Shown: positions 34,172 through 42,425 of the stretch, piece after piece | Position numbering within the stretch: position 1 is the stretch's first letter | Layout of the letters: every line of letters begins with the position of its first letter | Assembly (NCBI GenBank): GCA_049670505.1 | Contig: JBATTK010000033.1 | Span: forward strand, 1-44,966 | Origin: JBATTK01 sp049670505 | Lineage (GTDB): Bacteria; Bacteroidota; Bacteroidia; Flavobacteriales; Flavobacteriaceae | DNA length: 44,966 bases | Direction: 5' to 3' | Program-made: the position numbers and the translations under genes | Notes under the pieces: generated by a model | Databases searched by the model: none | What the model saw: only the letters and a program-made list of their open reading frames with translations | What the model was told of the DNA's origin: nothing

Positions 34172-34806
34172 AACTGCAGCTTACGTTGCCTCTTATTAAA
34201 ACTATTTACCTTATTTCTATTGCCACAATCTTCCATAACACACCAGCGTCGACTCCTATTTCTACTAATGTCGTGGAATAACCATTCACAAGACGTACAT
34301 TTTTTAATTCTGGTCAGATCTATATGAGTCATTACATAAATTACAGAGTCATATATCTCGTGCAATATTTTGTCAAAAGAAGAGCGTTTTTTGCTCCTGA
34401 CTAAAGTGAATTCGCCCTTATTGTAAACGACTTTTTGTTTCTGTATTTTTTCTTTAGAAAAATCATTCAAATAGGCAATGTCTTTTTCCAAAGGATCTTC
34501 GTTATCGGCAATGGACGTAAATATTCTGAAAATTGCTTCGCGAAGTTCATATAATGGGAGTAATACTTGGGATGCCGTTTTTTCAGTATCAGTTAGATGA
34601 TCTATTAATTGTTTGGATTGATATTCATCTAGAATTCCAACAAGTTGACACCAAATGGAGAGATTTTCAAAGCTATTTAACCACTCATGGGGATTTTCAC
34701 GATTACGCCAACTTACCGTGTTGGCAAAATCAAAACATAACTCCACACCAATGACTTTATAAGAACCACTATAGCTTCCTGGGTTCAATTTTAATTTATT
34801 AACCAT
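34168..34806 (-). CDS. CGNR zinc-finger (ABATE-type) protein, probable transcription regulator
   Basis: This 212-aa protein has an N-terminal ABATE-type helical domain (VIGVELCFDFANTVSWRN, LPLYELREAIFRIF) and a C-terminal CGNR zinc finger: CTSCEWLFHDIS followed by RRWCVMEDCGNRNKV, giving four cysteines in a C-x2-C...C-x4-C arrangement. The family is widespread and thought to regulate transcription by stress- or ligand-dependent DNA binding; that function is poorly tested. It is the first gene of the minus-strand operon that continues with GNAT, ATP-grasp and reductase genes, and an inverted repeat lies just upstream. Confidence 0.85.
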   Translation of the reverse strand: MVNKLKLNPGSYSGSYKVIGVELCFDFANTVSWRNRENPHEWLNSFENLSIWCQLVGILDEYQSKQLIDHLTDTEKTASQVLLPLYELREAIFRIFTSIADNEDPLEKDIAYLNDFSKEKIQKQKVVYNKGEFTLVRSKKRSSFDKILHEIYDSVIYVMTHIDLTRIKKCTSCEWLFHDISRNRSRRWCVMEDCGNRNKVNSFNKRQRKLQL

Positions 34807-34822
34807 CTATAATAATTTTAAT

Positions 34823-34855
34823 GGTTAAATATACAAATTATATTTTATATTAACC
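34823..34855. promoter_or_regulatory. Inverted repeat upstream of the CGNR gene
   Basis: GGTTAA (34823-34828) and TTAACC (34850-34855) flank a very A/T-rich core, 16 bp before the CGNR start. It is a candidate operator for autoregulation. The rest of 34856-35190 shows no convincing gene. Confidence 0.25.
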
Positions 34856-34977
34856 TGCTATGTAATTATAGTAGGTTAGTTGTAAATTTAATCGGTCTAT
34901 AGAACGATTCCGTAGACTTCCTTATTGCGGATTTAAATTTTTGTTGAGGGTTTATGACCATTTAATATCAAGACCTA

Positions 34978-35160
34978 TTAATTTATATAATGGTCTAAAA
35001 ACCAAGAAACCGTACAAATCATAGAATTTGCATGGTTTTGAATTTTTTTGCAAGTTTTACTGGTGACCTCGGTAGGATTGACTTCGTCTTTTCCCGACAA
35101 AGCTCCGTAGTCTAAATGAAAAGCCCTAAATCTTCGATCTACGGTCTTTTTTATTTTCAT
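34978..35160 (-). CDS. Doubtful 60-aa reading frame downstream of tRNA-Arg
   Basis: The frame starts MKIKKTVDRRFRAFHLDYG and ends FLDHYIN. I recognise no family. It lies directly after the tRNA terminator, with no visible promoter and a mixed, non-periodic composition. It may be non-coding or a remnant. Confidence 0.2.
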   Translation of the reverse strand: MKIKKTVDRRFRAFHLDYGALSGKDEVNPTEVTSKTCKKIQNHANSMICTVSWFLDHYIN

Positions 35161-35190
35161 TTCGATTCTTGGGCAAGCTCAAATCTCGTT

Positions 35191-35220
35191 AAAATAAAAA
35201 AGCTCACCGTTTGGTGAACT
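35191..35220 (-). terminator. Terminator of tRNA-Arg
   Basis: On the minus strand AGTTCACC-AAAC-GGTGAGCT (one G-U pair) is followed by TTTTTTATTTT, 14 nt after the tRNA 3' end. Confidence 0.85.
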
Positions 35221-35233
35221 TTTCATTCTTAAG

Positions 35234-35307
35234 TGACCCTGACAAGATTCGAACTTGTAACCTTCTGATTCGTAGTCAGATGCGCTATCCAGTTGCGCCA
35301 CAGGGCC
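35234..35307 (-). tRNA. tRNA-Arg (anticodon ACG)
   Basis: A 74-nt cloverleaf folds on the minus strand: acceptor GGCCCUG with CAGGGUC, D arm GCGC-AACUGGAUA-GCGC, anticodon stem UCUGA with UCAGA and loop CUACGAA, T arm ACAAG-UUCGAAU-CUUGU, and discriminator A. The anticodon ACG (35271-35273 on the plus strand) would be edited to ICG to read CGU, CGC and CGA. CCA is not encoded. Confidence 0.95.
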
Positions 35308-35396
35308 TTTTGCATTCCCGATAACGGGCTGCAAATATATTTCTTTTTAAATTCATCACAAAGTAACCGGAATCAAAATACATGTATCACCCTATC

Positions 35397-35549
35397 TTAT
35401 CCCAATGCATTGATGGTTATAAAATAGCGCCAGCCAATTACAGCCATCTGCATCTTGGAAGCTTTGGAAAGGTCCAAGTGTTTTTTGGAGTACGAGGGCA
35501 GAAGTACTTTATTCACTTTTGCCATAAGTTTAAACAGCGATTGTTTCAT
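35397..35549 (-). CDS. Small basic protein of 50 aa, conserved-looking
   Basis: The minus strand carries an intact 50-codon frame from ATG 35549 to TAA. It starts MKQSLFKLMAKVNKVLLPSY and continues with SKKHLDLSKASKMQ and AVIGWRYFITINALG. I recall very similar small proteins of about 50 residues in many Flavobacteriaceae (pattern: basic amphipathic start, LPS(Y/F), LDLSKASK, a GWR/GWK turn, and a final hydrophobic strand), sometimes labelled SsrA-binding protein by transfer error. The function is unknown. It is too short for many gene callers. A larger plus-strand frame over the same bases is a shadow. Confidence 0.7.
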   Translation of the reverse strand: MKQSLFKLMAKVNKVLLPSYSKKHLDLSKASKMQMAVIGWRYFITINALG

Positions 35550-35589
35550 CGGAACGTTTTTACAAATATAATGCGTAATGTAGAAATGT

Positions 35590-35616
35590 AAAGCCCTGAT
35601 GGTACCTCAGGGCTTT
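35590..35616. terminator. GC-rich hairpin next to the 50-aa gene
   Basis: A 10-bp stem AAAGCCCTGA / TCAGGGCTTT with a 7-nt loop is followed on the plus strand by TTAGTTTT. No plus-strand gene precedes it. On the minus strand it lies between a possible 20-aa peptide and the 50-aa gene, where it could terminate or attenuate transcription. Confidence 0.6.
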
Positions 35617-35645
35617 TAGTTTTATATAGGCCTATATGATTCTTC

Positions 35646-35708
35646 TTACACTACTATCGTAATCAGCAATAGTAATAAAAATAATGAGAGCTTAGCAAGA
35701 GTAATCAT
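35646..35708 (-). CDS. Possible 20-aa hydrophobic membrane peptide
   Basis: An ATG at 35708 opens a 20-codon frame (MITLAKLSLFLLLLLITIVV) that would form one membrane helix. It ends 30 nt before the hairpin at 35590-35616, and a 14-bp perfect palindrome (35624-35637) lies between them. The arrangement of small promoter-like A/T leader, tiny hydrophobic frame and hairpin is like type I toxin or leader-peptide units. No antisense RNA can be shown, and chance is quite possible. The 35709-36101 stretch contains no other gene. Confidence 0.3.
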   Translation of the reverse strand: MITLAKLSLFLLLLLITIVV

Positions 35709-35901
35709 AGTTGTGGATTTTAATAGTTAATAAATAGTTGTTTATAATCGATTATTTATTTAAGATATAGTGGAAAAAGGGATAGTTCCAAATGTTTTTA
35801 ACAAAATCAATACAACTGAATACAATATTGTAAGTAAAAAAATGATTTTTATTTCAATGTTTCTGTCTGCTCCTTCAATATATTTATAATATGTAATGTG
35901 A

Positions 35902-35930
35902 TATGACATTTATTATTACATATTGTCATA
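35902..35930. promoter_or_regulatory. Inverted repeat upstream of the antiporter gene
   Basis: TATGACA (35902-35908) and TGTCATA (35924-35930) form perfect 7-bp arms around a 15-nt spacer, 171 bp before the antiporter start. It is a possible operator; no partner regulator is identified. Confidence 0.3.
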
Positions 35931-36101
35931 AATCAAGACGCTTTTTTTCTTCTTTTTGAATATCTAAGGGCCTTTTCGTTTCAAAAACTTCATTTTTTGG
36001 TGTTTTCATCTTTCTTGAATCCTTTTTCCGTGACGAATTGATAGCATCTAAAACATACTTTAAGTGAAAATCTTAGTCTATATTTACGCAAAAATTGTTC
36101 A

Positions 36102-37040
36102 ATGCAGAATATACTTTTTGTAGTATTGGGGTTGGCCCTTTTGATTATGGGGGGGAACTGGCTATTAAAAGCTGCCGTCGCCTTGTCGTTACGATTAAAT
36201 ATCCCAAAAATCGTAATAGGTATGACCGTGGTTTCCTTTGCTACCTCCGCTCCTGAACTTATTGTAAGTGTAAATGCTGCCTTGGACGGCTTTCCGGATT
36301 TGGCCTTGGGCAATGTAGTAGGTTCCAATATCGCTAATTTAGGTTTAGTGCTAGGTATTACCGTAATACTGGGTCATATGGATGTTAAAAAGAGCTTCTA
36401 CACCACGGATTGGCCGGTAATGATGGTGGCTTCCTTGCTATTTTTCGTATTTCTTTATTTTGACGGGGAATTGCAACAGTATGAAGGCATTGTAATGGTG
36501 GTTTTTCTCTTTCTTTTTTTAATATATCTGCTTCGCTTTCAAAAAACAGCAGTGGAGGATGAATTCCCGGAGGACGATGTGCCCTTGCCTTTATATAAAA
36601 CTTTTCTGTATTTGGGCATCGGAGGTACTGCCTTATGGGGAGGTTCGGAATTGCTGATCAACGGGGCCGTTGGTCTGGCAACCGCTTACGGCGTAAGTGA
36701 ACGGGTTATAGCTATAACCGTGGTATCCGTAGGAACTAGCATTCCGGAATTGGCCGCATCGATAATCGCCGTACTTAAGAAGGAGAAAGCGATATCCCTC
36801 GGAAATTTAATAGGCTCAAATATCTTCAATCTTCTGGCCGTATTGGGCATTACTTCCATAATAACCCCTATTAGGGTTATGGATGAAGGACTGTTGACTA
36901 ATGATATATTCTGGATGTTGGCGATTTCTTTTTTAGTACTTCCTTTGGTCTTTATACCCAAAGGACTCCGATTGGGTTGGCGTGATGGTATTGTCCTTTT
37001 AGGGGTGTATATCGTATTTGTCTACTTCACTATTCAATAA
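36102..37040 (+). CDS. Calcium/sodium antiporter (CaCA family, YrbG-like)
   Basis: This 312-aa inner-membrane protein has two Na+/Ca2+ exchanger repeats in inverted topology. The alpha-1 region includes VVSFATSAPELIVSV and NVVGSNIANLGLVLG; the alpha-2 region includes VVSVGTSIPELAASI and NLIGSNIFNLLAVLG. The conserved Glu of each PEL motif and Asn of each GSN motif, which bind cations, are present. Around ten membrane segments are expected. The acidic loop between the repeats (VEDEFPEDDVPLP) is short, as in prokaryotic members. It is monocistronic and convergent with the GSII gene, with a shared terminator. Confidence 0.92.
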   Translation: MQNILFVVLGLALLIMGGNWLLKAAVALSLRLNIPKIVIGMTVVSFATSAPELIVSVNAALDGFPDLALGNVVGSNIANLGLVLGITVILGHMDVKKSFYTTDWPVMMVASLLFFVFLYFDGELQQYEGIVMVVFLFLFLIYLLRFQKTAVEDEFPEDDVPLPLYKTFLYLGIGGTALWGGSELLINGAVGLATAYGVSERVIAITVVSVGTSIPELAASIIAVLKKEKAISLGNLIGSNIFNLLAVLGITSIITPIRVMDEGLLTNDIFWMLAISFLVLPLVFIPKGLRLGWRDGIVLLGVYIVFVYFTIQ

Positions 37041-37125
37041 GGGTTCCCTTACTTATTTTAGTTGTTTCGTAAGTCGGGTATTCTCCTTTAAGAGGGAGGG
37101 ATAATCGTAAAAAATAAACATGAAA

Positions 37126-37156
37126 AACCGCCCTGACGGTAAACGTCAGGGCGGTT
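37126..37156. terminator. Bidirectional terminator between the antiporter and GSII genes
   Basis: A perfect 13-bp GC-rich stem (37126-37138 with 37144-37156) and a 5-nt loop lie 22 bp past the GSII stop and 85 bp past the antiporter stop. T-rich sequence follows on the minus strand. Confidence 0.85.
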
Positions 37157-37178
37157 CAATATACAATCAACAATTAAT

Positions 37179-38189
37179 TTATATTGCTACGGATTTTACC
37201 GTTTGTACGATCCTGCCTGCAATTTTATAGGGATCACCGTTAGAAGCAGGTCTTCTATCTTCCAACCATCCTTTCCATCCTTTTTCAACGGTCATGATCG
37301 GAATACGGATAGATGCCCCTCTATCGGACACCCCATAGCTGAAATCGTTTATAGAAGCCGTCTCGTGCAATCCGGTCAAACGTTGGTCGTTGAACTCACC
37401 GTAAACGGCAATGTGTTCCTTGGTGACCGATCTAAAAGCCTCGCAAATTTTCTCGTATACTTCTTTGGAACCACAGGTCCTAAGTGTCGTATTGGAGAAG
37501 TTGGCATGCATACCCGATCCGTTCCAATCCCCTTTCACAGGTTTTGGATGAAGTTCTATATAAAATCCATACTTCTCGGTAAGGCGATACAATAAATATC
37601 TAGCGATCCAAATCTCGTCTCCCGCTTTTTTTGCACCTTTGGCAAATAACTGGAATTCCCATTGTCCGGCAGCAACCTCTTGATTGATTCCCTCAAAATT
37701 AAGCCCGGCCTCAATACACTGATCGGCATGCTCTTCCACCAAATCCCTTCCCCAGGTATTCTTTCCTCCAACGGAACAATAATATAGACCTTGGGGTCCT
37801 GGATATCCACCTATAGGGAAACCCAAAGGCAATAGCGTGTCTACATCCATAATGAAATACTCCTGCTCAAAACCGAACCAAAAGTCGTTGTCCGCATCAT
37901 CTATAGCGGCCCTGGAGTTGGATTCATGTGGGGAACCGTCGGCATTTAAAACTTCGGTCATTACCAAATACCCGTTTTTTCTATCCGGATCCGGATAAAT
38001 CGCTACCGGTTTTAGTAAACAGTCGGAAGAACCGCCTTCTGCCTGTTGTGTGGAACTTCCGTCAAAAGACCACATGGGGCAGTCTTCCAATTTACCACTA
38101 AAATCTTCTTCGATTTTCGTTTTGCTTCTTAGGTTGGCAGTTGGTTTGTATCCATCCAACCAAATGTATTCCAGTTTTGATTTGCTCAT
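37179..38189 (-). CDS. Glutamine synthetase, type II
   Basis: This 336-aa enzyme makes glutamine from glutamate, ammonia and ATP. It has the eukaryote-like GSII length and motifs: WSFDGSSTQQAEGGSSDCLLKP (N-terminal beta-grasp), FGFEQEYFI with metal-binding Glu residues, EVAAGQWEFQ, GSGMHANFS with the glutamate-binding His, and DRGASIRIP near the C-terminus. GSII is common in Bacteroidota beside a GSIII. It diverges from the GSIII gene across 212 bp. The type II enzyme lacks the adenylylation loop of type I, so control is probably transcriptional or by feedback. Confidence 0.95.
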   Translation of the reverse strand: MSKSKLEYIWLDGYKPTANLRSKTKIEEDFSGKLEDCPMWSFDGSSTQQAEGGSSDCLLKPVAIYPDPDRKNGYLVMTEVLNADGSPHESNSRAAIDDADNDFWFGFEQEYFIMDVDTLLPLGFPIGGYPGPQGLYYCSVGGKNTWGRDLVEEHADQCIEAGLNFEGINQEVAAGQWEFQLFAKGAKKAGDEIWIARYLLYRLTEKYGFYIELHPKPVKGDWNGSGMHANFSNTTLRTCGSKEVYEKICEAFRSVTKEHIAVYGEFNDQRLTGLHETASINDFSYGVSDRGASIRIPIMTVEKGWKGWLEDRRPASNGDPYKIAGRIVQTVKSVAI

Positions 38190-38401
38190 AATTCAGCTAG
38201 TTATTTTTTAAATTTAAAGACTAACAAAAATATGTTTTTTAAGGAATTAACCTAATTTTAGATAGGTTAAAAATCCAAAAAATCACATTATTTTTCAACA
38301 CCCCTATTTTTTTTAGGGTATTTTGATTAAAATTTATTTTTTTTGACCTTTAATTGTTAAATCCATAATCGTTAATTTTACCAAAATAAATATAATTCTA
38401 T
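38190..38401. promoter_or_regulatory. Divergent promoter region of the two glutamine synthetase genes
   Basis: This A/T-rich 212-bp gap must hold the promoters of both genes. It contains the inverted repeat AACCTA...TAGGTT around 38250-38270 and a T-run-containing repeat CCCCTA...TAGGG around 38302-38320. These are candidate sites for a shared nitrogen regulator, but none is recognised here. Confidence 0.4.
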
Positions 38402-40588
38402 ATGTCCAAGACCAGATTTGATGCCATTGCGGAAAGCCATAGGAGAAATCGTATAAATATTGAGGAAAATGGAAGGCGTTCCCAACTTTTTGGGGTTAAC
38501 GTGTTCAATGAGGAAAGAATGCTTCAATACCTTACCAAAGATGCGTATAAGAGCGTTAAGGATGCCATTTTTTCAGGATCGAAAATAGACCGAAAAATCG
38601 CAGATCAGGTCGCCGAAGCCTTAAAGACATGGGCCATATCTATGGGTGCTACGCATTATACCCACTGGTTTCAACCTTTGACAGGTGCTACCGCCGAAAA
38701 GCACGACGCTTTTTTTGATCTGTTGCCCGATGGTAAGGGCATGGAAAAATTTGATGGGGGCCAATTGGTACAACAAGAACCGGATGCCTCCAGTTTTCCG
38801 AGCGGTGGAATCCGAAATACCTTTGAGGCCAGGGGATATACGGCCTGGGACCCCACTTCACCTGCCTTTATTTACGGGACGACCCTGTGCATACCCACTA
38901 TTTTTGTTGCCTATACCGGTGAAGCTTTGGATAATAAGGCCCCCTTGCTAAGGGCATTGCATGCTGTTGATGAAGCCGCTACCGGGGTAGCCAAGTATTT
39001 TGATAAAAACGTAACAAAAGTCAATGCTACCTTGGGTTGGGAGCAAGAGTATTTCCTGGTGGACAAGGCGTTGGCATATTCCCGTCCGGATATTATAATG
39101 ACAGGACGAACCTTGGTAGGACATTCGGCGGCAAAAGGACAACAACTAGACGATCATTATTTTGGGGTGATCCCGAACCGGGTCTTAAGCTTTATGAGCG
39201 ATTTGGAAAAGGAATGTACCAAGTTGGGAATTCCCGTAAAAACCAGGCACAACGAAGTTGCACCCAACCAATTTGAACTTGCACCTGTTTTTGAGGAGGC
39301 AAACTTGGCTGTAGATCACAATCTGTTACTCATGGACGTTATGGAAAAGGTGGCGGACAAACATAGTTTTAAAGTGCTTTTCCATGAAAAACCTTTTGCG
39401 GGAATCAATGGTTCGGGCAAACACAATAATTGGTCCTTGGTCACTGATACGGGGGTTAATCTCTTAAGTCCGGGTTCTACTCCCATGAAAAACCTGCAGT
39501 TCCTTACTTTTTTCGTAAATACGATCAAAGCGGTCAATACCTATGAAGAATTGCTGAGGTCTTCCATTGCATCTGCCAGTAACGATTATAGACTAGGGGC
39601 CAATGAAGCCCCGCCCGCCATACTATCGATTTTTATCGGTACACAGTTAAGTAAGGTTTTGGACGAATTGGAGGGAGTTTCCCAAGGGAAATTATCCCCA
39701 GAAGAGAAAACGGAGTTAAAATTGAACGTGGTGGGTAAGATTCCCGAAATCTTATTGGATAACACGGATAGAAACCGTACTTCTCCCTTTGCTTTCACAG
39801 GAAATAAATTTGAAATGCGCGGGGTAGGTTCCAAGACTAACTGCGCCAAACCTATGACCATTTTAAATACAATAGTCGCAAAGCAATTGATTGATTTTAA
39901 AAAGGAAGTGGATAGTCTTATAGACAAGAAGAGCCTTAAAAAAGATGAGGCTGTTTTTAATGTGTTGCGAGAGTATATAAAAACCTCTAAAAGGATTCGT
40001 TTTGATGGGGATGGGTATAGTAATGAATGGGAGAAAGAGGCTAAGCGAAGGAAACTAAGCAATAACAAAAATACTCCTGAAGCCCTACGGATACTCAATT
40101 CCAAAGAGAGTTTGGCTCTTTTTAAATCCATGAAGGTTATGAGCGAGGTAGAGGTCAGGGCCCGTCAGGAAGTAGAATTGGAAGCGTATGTCTTTCATAC
40201 GCAGATCGAAGGACGGGTTTTTAATGAAATCGTTAATAGTCACATACTTCCTTCGGCTATTGAATATCAGAATGTGTTGATCAAAAATGTAATGGGATTA
40301 AAGGATATTTATGGAGCCGCGCATAAAAAACTATCGGAAGGACAATTGACCATCATAGAGCAGATTGCCGAAAATATTGACGAGCTAAAGAAAAAAGCCG
40401 ATGCCATGGTAGAGGCCAGAAAAAGGGCCAATGCCTTAAAGGATATTGATAAAAAGGCAGTTGCCTACTGCAATAATGTAAAACCCTATTTTGAGGAAAT
40501 ACGTTATCATTGTGACAAATTGGAGCAATTGGTGGACAATCAATTATGGCCATTAACAAAATATAGGGAGTTGTTGTTTGTTAAATGA
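38402..40588 (+). CDS. glnN: Glutamine synthetase, type III
   Basis: This 728-aa protein has the length and order of GSIII, the large hexamer-dimer form common in Bacteroidota and cyanobacteria. Visible features are the N-terminal FGVNVFNEERM segment, THWFQPLTG, GWEQEYFLVD (metal site), TRHNEVAPNQFELAPVFEEAN, GINGSGKHNNWSL (glutamate-binding loop), and a long helical C-terminal part with KELQ-like heptads (from about 590). There is no type I adenylylation site. It is divergent from GSII; the two probably respond to different nitrogen supply, but no PII or GlnR-type gene is seen. Confidence 0.96.
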   Translation: MSKTRFDAIAESHRRNRINIEENGRRSQLFGVNVFNEERMLQYLTKDAYKSVKDAIFSGSKIDRKIADQVAEALKTWAISMGATHYTHWFQPLTGATAEKHDAFFDLLPDGKGMEKFDGGQLVQQEPDASSFPSGGIRNTFEARGYTAWDPTSPAFIYGTTLCIPTIFVAYTGEALDNKAPLLRALHAVDEAATGVAKYFDKNVTKVNATLGWEQEYFLVDKALAYSRPDIIMTGRTLVGHSAAKGQQLDDHYFGVIPNRVLSFMSDLEKECTKLGIPVKTRHNEVAPNQFELAPVFEEANLAVDHNLLLMDVMEKVADKHSFKVLFHEKPFAGINGSGKHNNWSLVTDTGVNLLSPGSTPMKNLQFLTFFVNTIKAVNTYEELLRSSIASASNDYRLGANEAPPAILSIFIGTQLSKVLDELEGVSQGKLSPEEKTELKLNVVGKIPEILLDNTDRNRTSPFAFTGNKFEMRGVGSKTNCAKPMTILNTIVAKQLIDFKKEVDSLIDKKSLKKDEAVFNVLREYIKTSKRIRFDGDGYSNEWEKEAKRRKLSNNKNTPEALRILNSKESLALFKSMKVMSEVEVRARQEVELEAYVFHTQIEGRVFNEIVNSHILPSAIEYQNVLIKNVMGLKDIYGAAHKKLSEGQLTIIEQIAENIDELKKKADAMVEARKRANALKDIDKKAVAYCNNVKPYFEEIRYHCDKLEQLVDNQLWPLTKYRELLFVK

Positions 40589-40719
40589 TTCTCCATGATA
40601 ATGATATTTTGCCTTGTTCCCCGGTATACTGGTAGTGATATTATCTTGGTGCAGGAGATTATCTTTATGCTTTTTTGTTCTAATTTTTTCAATTCCCCTA
40701 TTTTTGCCCCAAACTACAA

Positions 40720-41901
40720 ATGATGGGTTCATCCAATAGCGAAAGATATCACCTAAGAGGGGTTTCCGCTTCTAAAGAAGACGTTCATAAGGCCATAAAA
40801 AATATAGATAAAGGGCTATTTCCAAAAGCATTTTGTAAGATAGTCCCGGATTATCTTACCAATGATGATGCCTATTGTTTGGTAATGCATGCCGATGGTG
40901 CCGGTACTAAATCCTCTTTGGCTTATATGTATTGGAAGGAAACAGGGGATATTTCTGTATGGAAAGGTATTGCACAAGATGCCTTGATCATGAATGTTGA
41001 TGATCTCATTTGTGTTGGTGCTACGGATAACATTATGTTGTCATCTACCATTGGTCGAAATAAAAACTTGATTCCGGGAGAAGTCATTTCCGCTATTATC
41101 AACGGTACGGAAGAACTTATTTCCGATTTAAGGGAACACGGTATTATTATTCATTCCACTGGTGGCGAAACCGCTGATGTAGGGGACTTGGTACGCACAA
41201 TTATTGTGGATTCCACGGTGACGGCCCGTATAAAAAGAAGTGATGTTATAGACAATGCCCGTATAAGGGCAGGTGATGTTATCGTGGGTCTGGCATCTTT
41301 TGGTCAGGCTACCTATGAACGGGAATACAATGGTGGAATGGGGAGTAATGGACTCACTTCCGCCCGTCATGATGTTTTTTCAAAATATCTGGCGGAAAAG
41401 TATCCGGAGAGTTATGACGCCGATGTTCCCCGGAACCTTGTGTATTCCGGAAATAAAAAGCTAACGGATATGGTTCCCGATGTTCCCTTGAATGCAGGTA
41501 AATTGGTATTGTCCCCAACAAGGACCTATGCTCCGATTATAAAAAAAATCCTGGCAAAGTATGGTTCAAATGATATTCATGGAATGATCCATTGCAGTGG
41601 AGGGGCACAGACCAAGATACTTCATTTTATAGATGATCTTCATGTAATAAAGGACAATATGTTCCCCATACCCCCCTTATTCAAATTGATACAGGAACAG
41701 TCCGCTACGGATTGGAAAGAAATGTACCAGGTTTTCAACTGTGGTCATCGCATGGAATTATACGTAAACAAGGCCGTGGCACAAGATTTGATAAATATCT
41801 CCCAAAGTTTTGGTGTCGATGCAAAAATAGTGGGCAAAGTGGTGGAAAATCCTTCCAAAAAGCTCACTATCGAAAGCGAATATGGCACCTTTAGGTATTA
41901 A
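40720..41901 (+). CDS. purM: Phosphoribosylformylglycinamidine cyclo-ligase (AIR synthase)
   Basis: This 393-aa enzyme closes the imidazole ring of AIR in purine synthesis using ATP. The PurM fold is shown by HADGAGTKSSLAYMYW (N-terminal nucleotide loop), QDALIMNVDDLICVGAT, STGGETADVGD (catalytic loop), RAGDVIVGLASFG and, in the C-terminal half, LVLSPTRTYAPI and HGMIHCSGGAQTKIL. Its length fits the Bacteroidota form, which is longer than E. coli PurM. The start is at 40720 (Met2 at 40723 is equal). It is followed after 54 nt by the Rieske gene. Confidence 0.93.
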   Translation: MMGSSNSERYHLRGVSASKEDVHKAIKNIDKGLFPKAFCKIVPDYLTNDDAYCLVMHADGAGTKSSLAYMYWKETGDISVWKGIAQDALIMNVDDLICVGATDNIMLSSTIGRNKNLIPGEVISAIINGTEELISDLREHGIIIHSTGGETADVGDLVRTIIVDSTVTARIKRSDVIDNARIRAGDVIVGLASFGQATYEREYNGGMGSNGLTSARHDVFSKYLAEKYPESYDADVPRNLVYSGNKKLTDMVPDVPLNAGKLVLSPTRTYAPIIKKILAKYGSNDIHGMIHCSGGAQTKILHFIDDLHVIKDNMFPIPPLFKLIQEQSATDWKEMYQVFNCGHRMELYVNKAVAQDLINISQSFGVDAKIVGKVVENPSKKLTIESEYGTFRY

Positions 41902-41955
41902 GGTATACGAATACCCCGATTCATACGTTTTCTTAATAGTTAAACCCCAACTGCT

Positions 41956-42399
41956 ATGGAGAGAAAAGAATTTTTAAAAACCCTAGGTGCCGGAGCTGCA
42001 TTTGCCTTGGCTTTTCCTTGCGTACATGGTTGTTCCAGTGATGGTAACGATGATGTAGCCCCGGAAGATATGAAACCCATACCTACCGGTGTAGATTTTA
42101 CAATTGATCTAGAATCCTCGGAAGGTGCAGGATTACAGAACAATGGCGATTTTATCCTAAAGAATTTTGTGGTCGTCGTTAAGAACTTGGAAGGTATTTT
42201 TGTAGCGGCCAGTCAGGTCTGTAGTCACCAACAAACCGAAGAAGTACGCTTTCTTCAGGAAAATGGTGGTATCTATAGATGTTCCACACATGGCTCTCGT
42301 TTTGATCAACAAGGAAACCCATTGAACAGTATTACTTCCAACAAGCTTAAAATTTTCAATACGGAACTGTCCGGCACTACCTTGCGTATTTTTGAATAG
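41956..42399 (+). CDS. Rieske [2Fe-2S] lipoprotein
   Basis: This 147-aa protein has an N-terminal signal (GAGAAFALAFPCVHGC) with a lipobox-like Cys26, and a charged MERKEF start that is Tat-like but lacks twin arginines. The Rieske cluster ligands are Cys89 and His91 in QVCSHQQ and Cys109 and His112 in YRCSTHGSRFD, the normal C-x-H...C-x2-H set. It should carry electrons at the outer face of the inner membrane. It is the first gene of the redox cluster that continues to the end of the window; the next gene starts 26 nt downstream. Confidence 0.9.
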   Translation: MERKEFLKTLGAGAAFALAFPCVHGCSSDGNDDVAPEDMKPIPTGVDFTIDLESSEGAGLQNNGDFILKNFVVVVKNLEGIFVAASQVCSHQQTEEVRFLQENGGIYRCSTHGSRFDQQGNPLNSITSNKLKIFNTELSGTTLRIFE

Positions 42400-42425
42400 G
42401 CCTGCCATATCCCTAAACTTAGCTT

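Noticed and set aside
35234..35307. tRNA-Arg as an island attachment site
   Set aside because: I found no integrase gene and no second copy of the tRNA 3' end in the window.
35382..35591. 69-aa plus-strand reading frame
   Set aside because: It is the complement of the better-supported 50-aa minus-strand gene and has no family resemblance.
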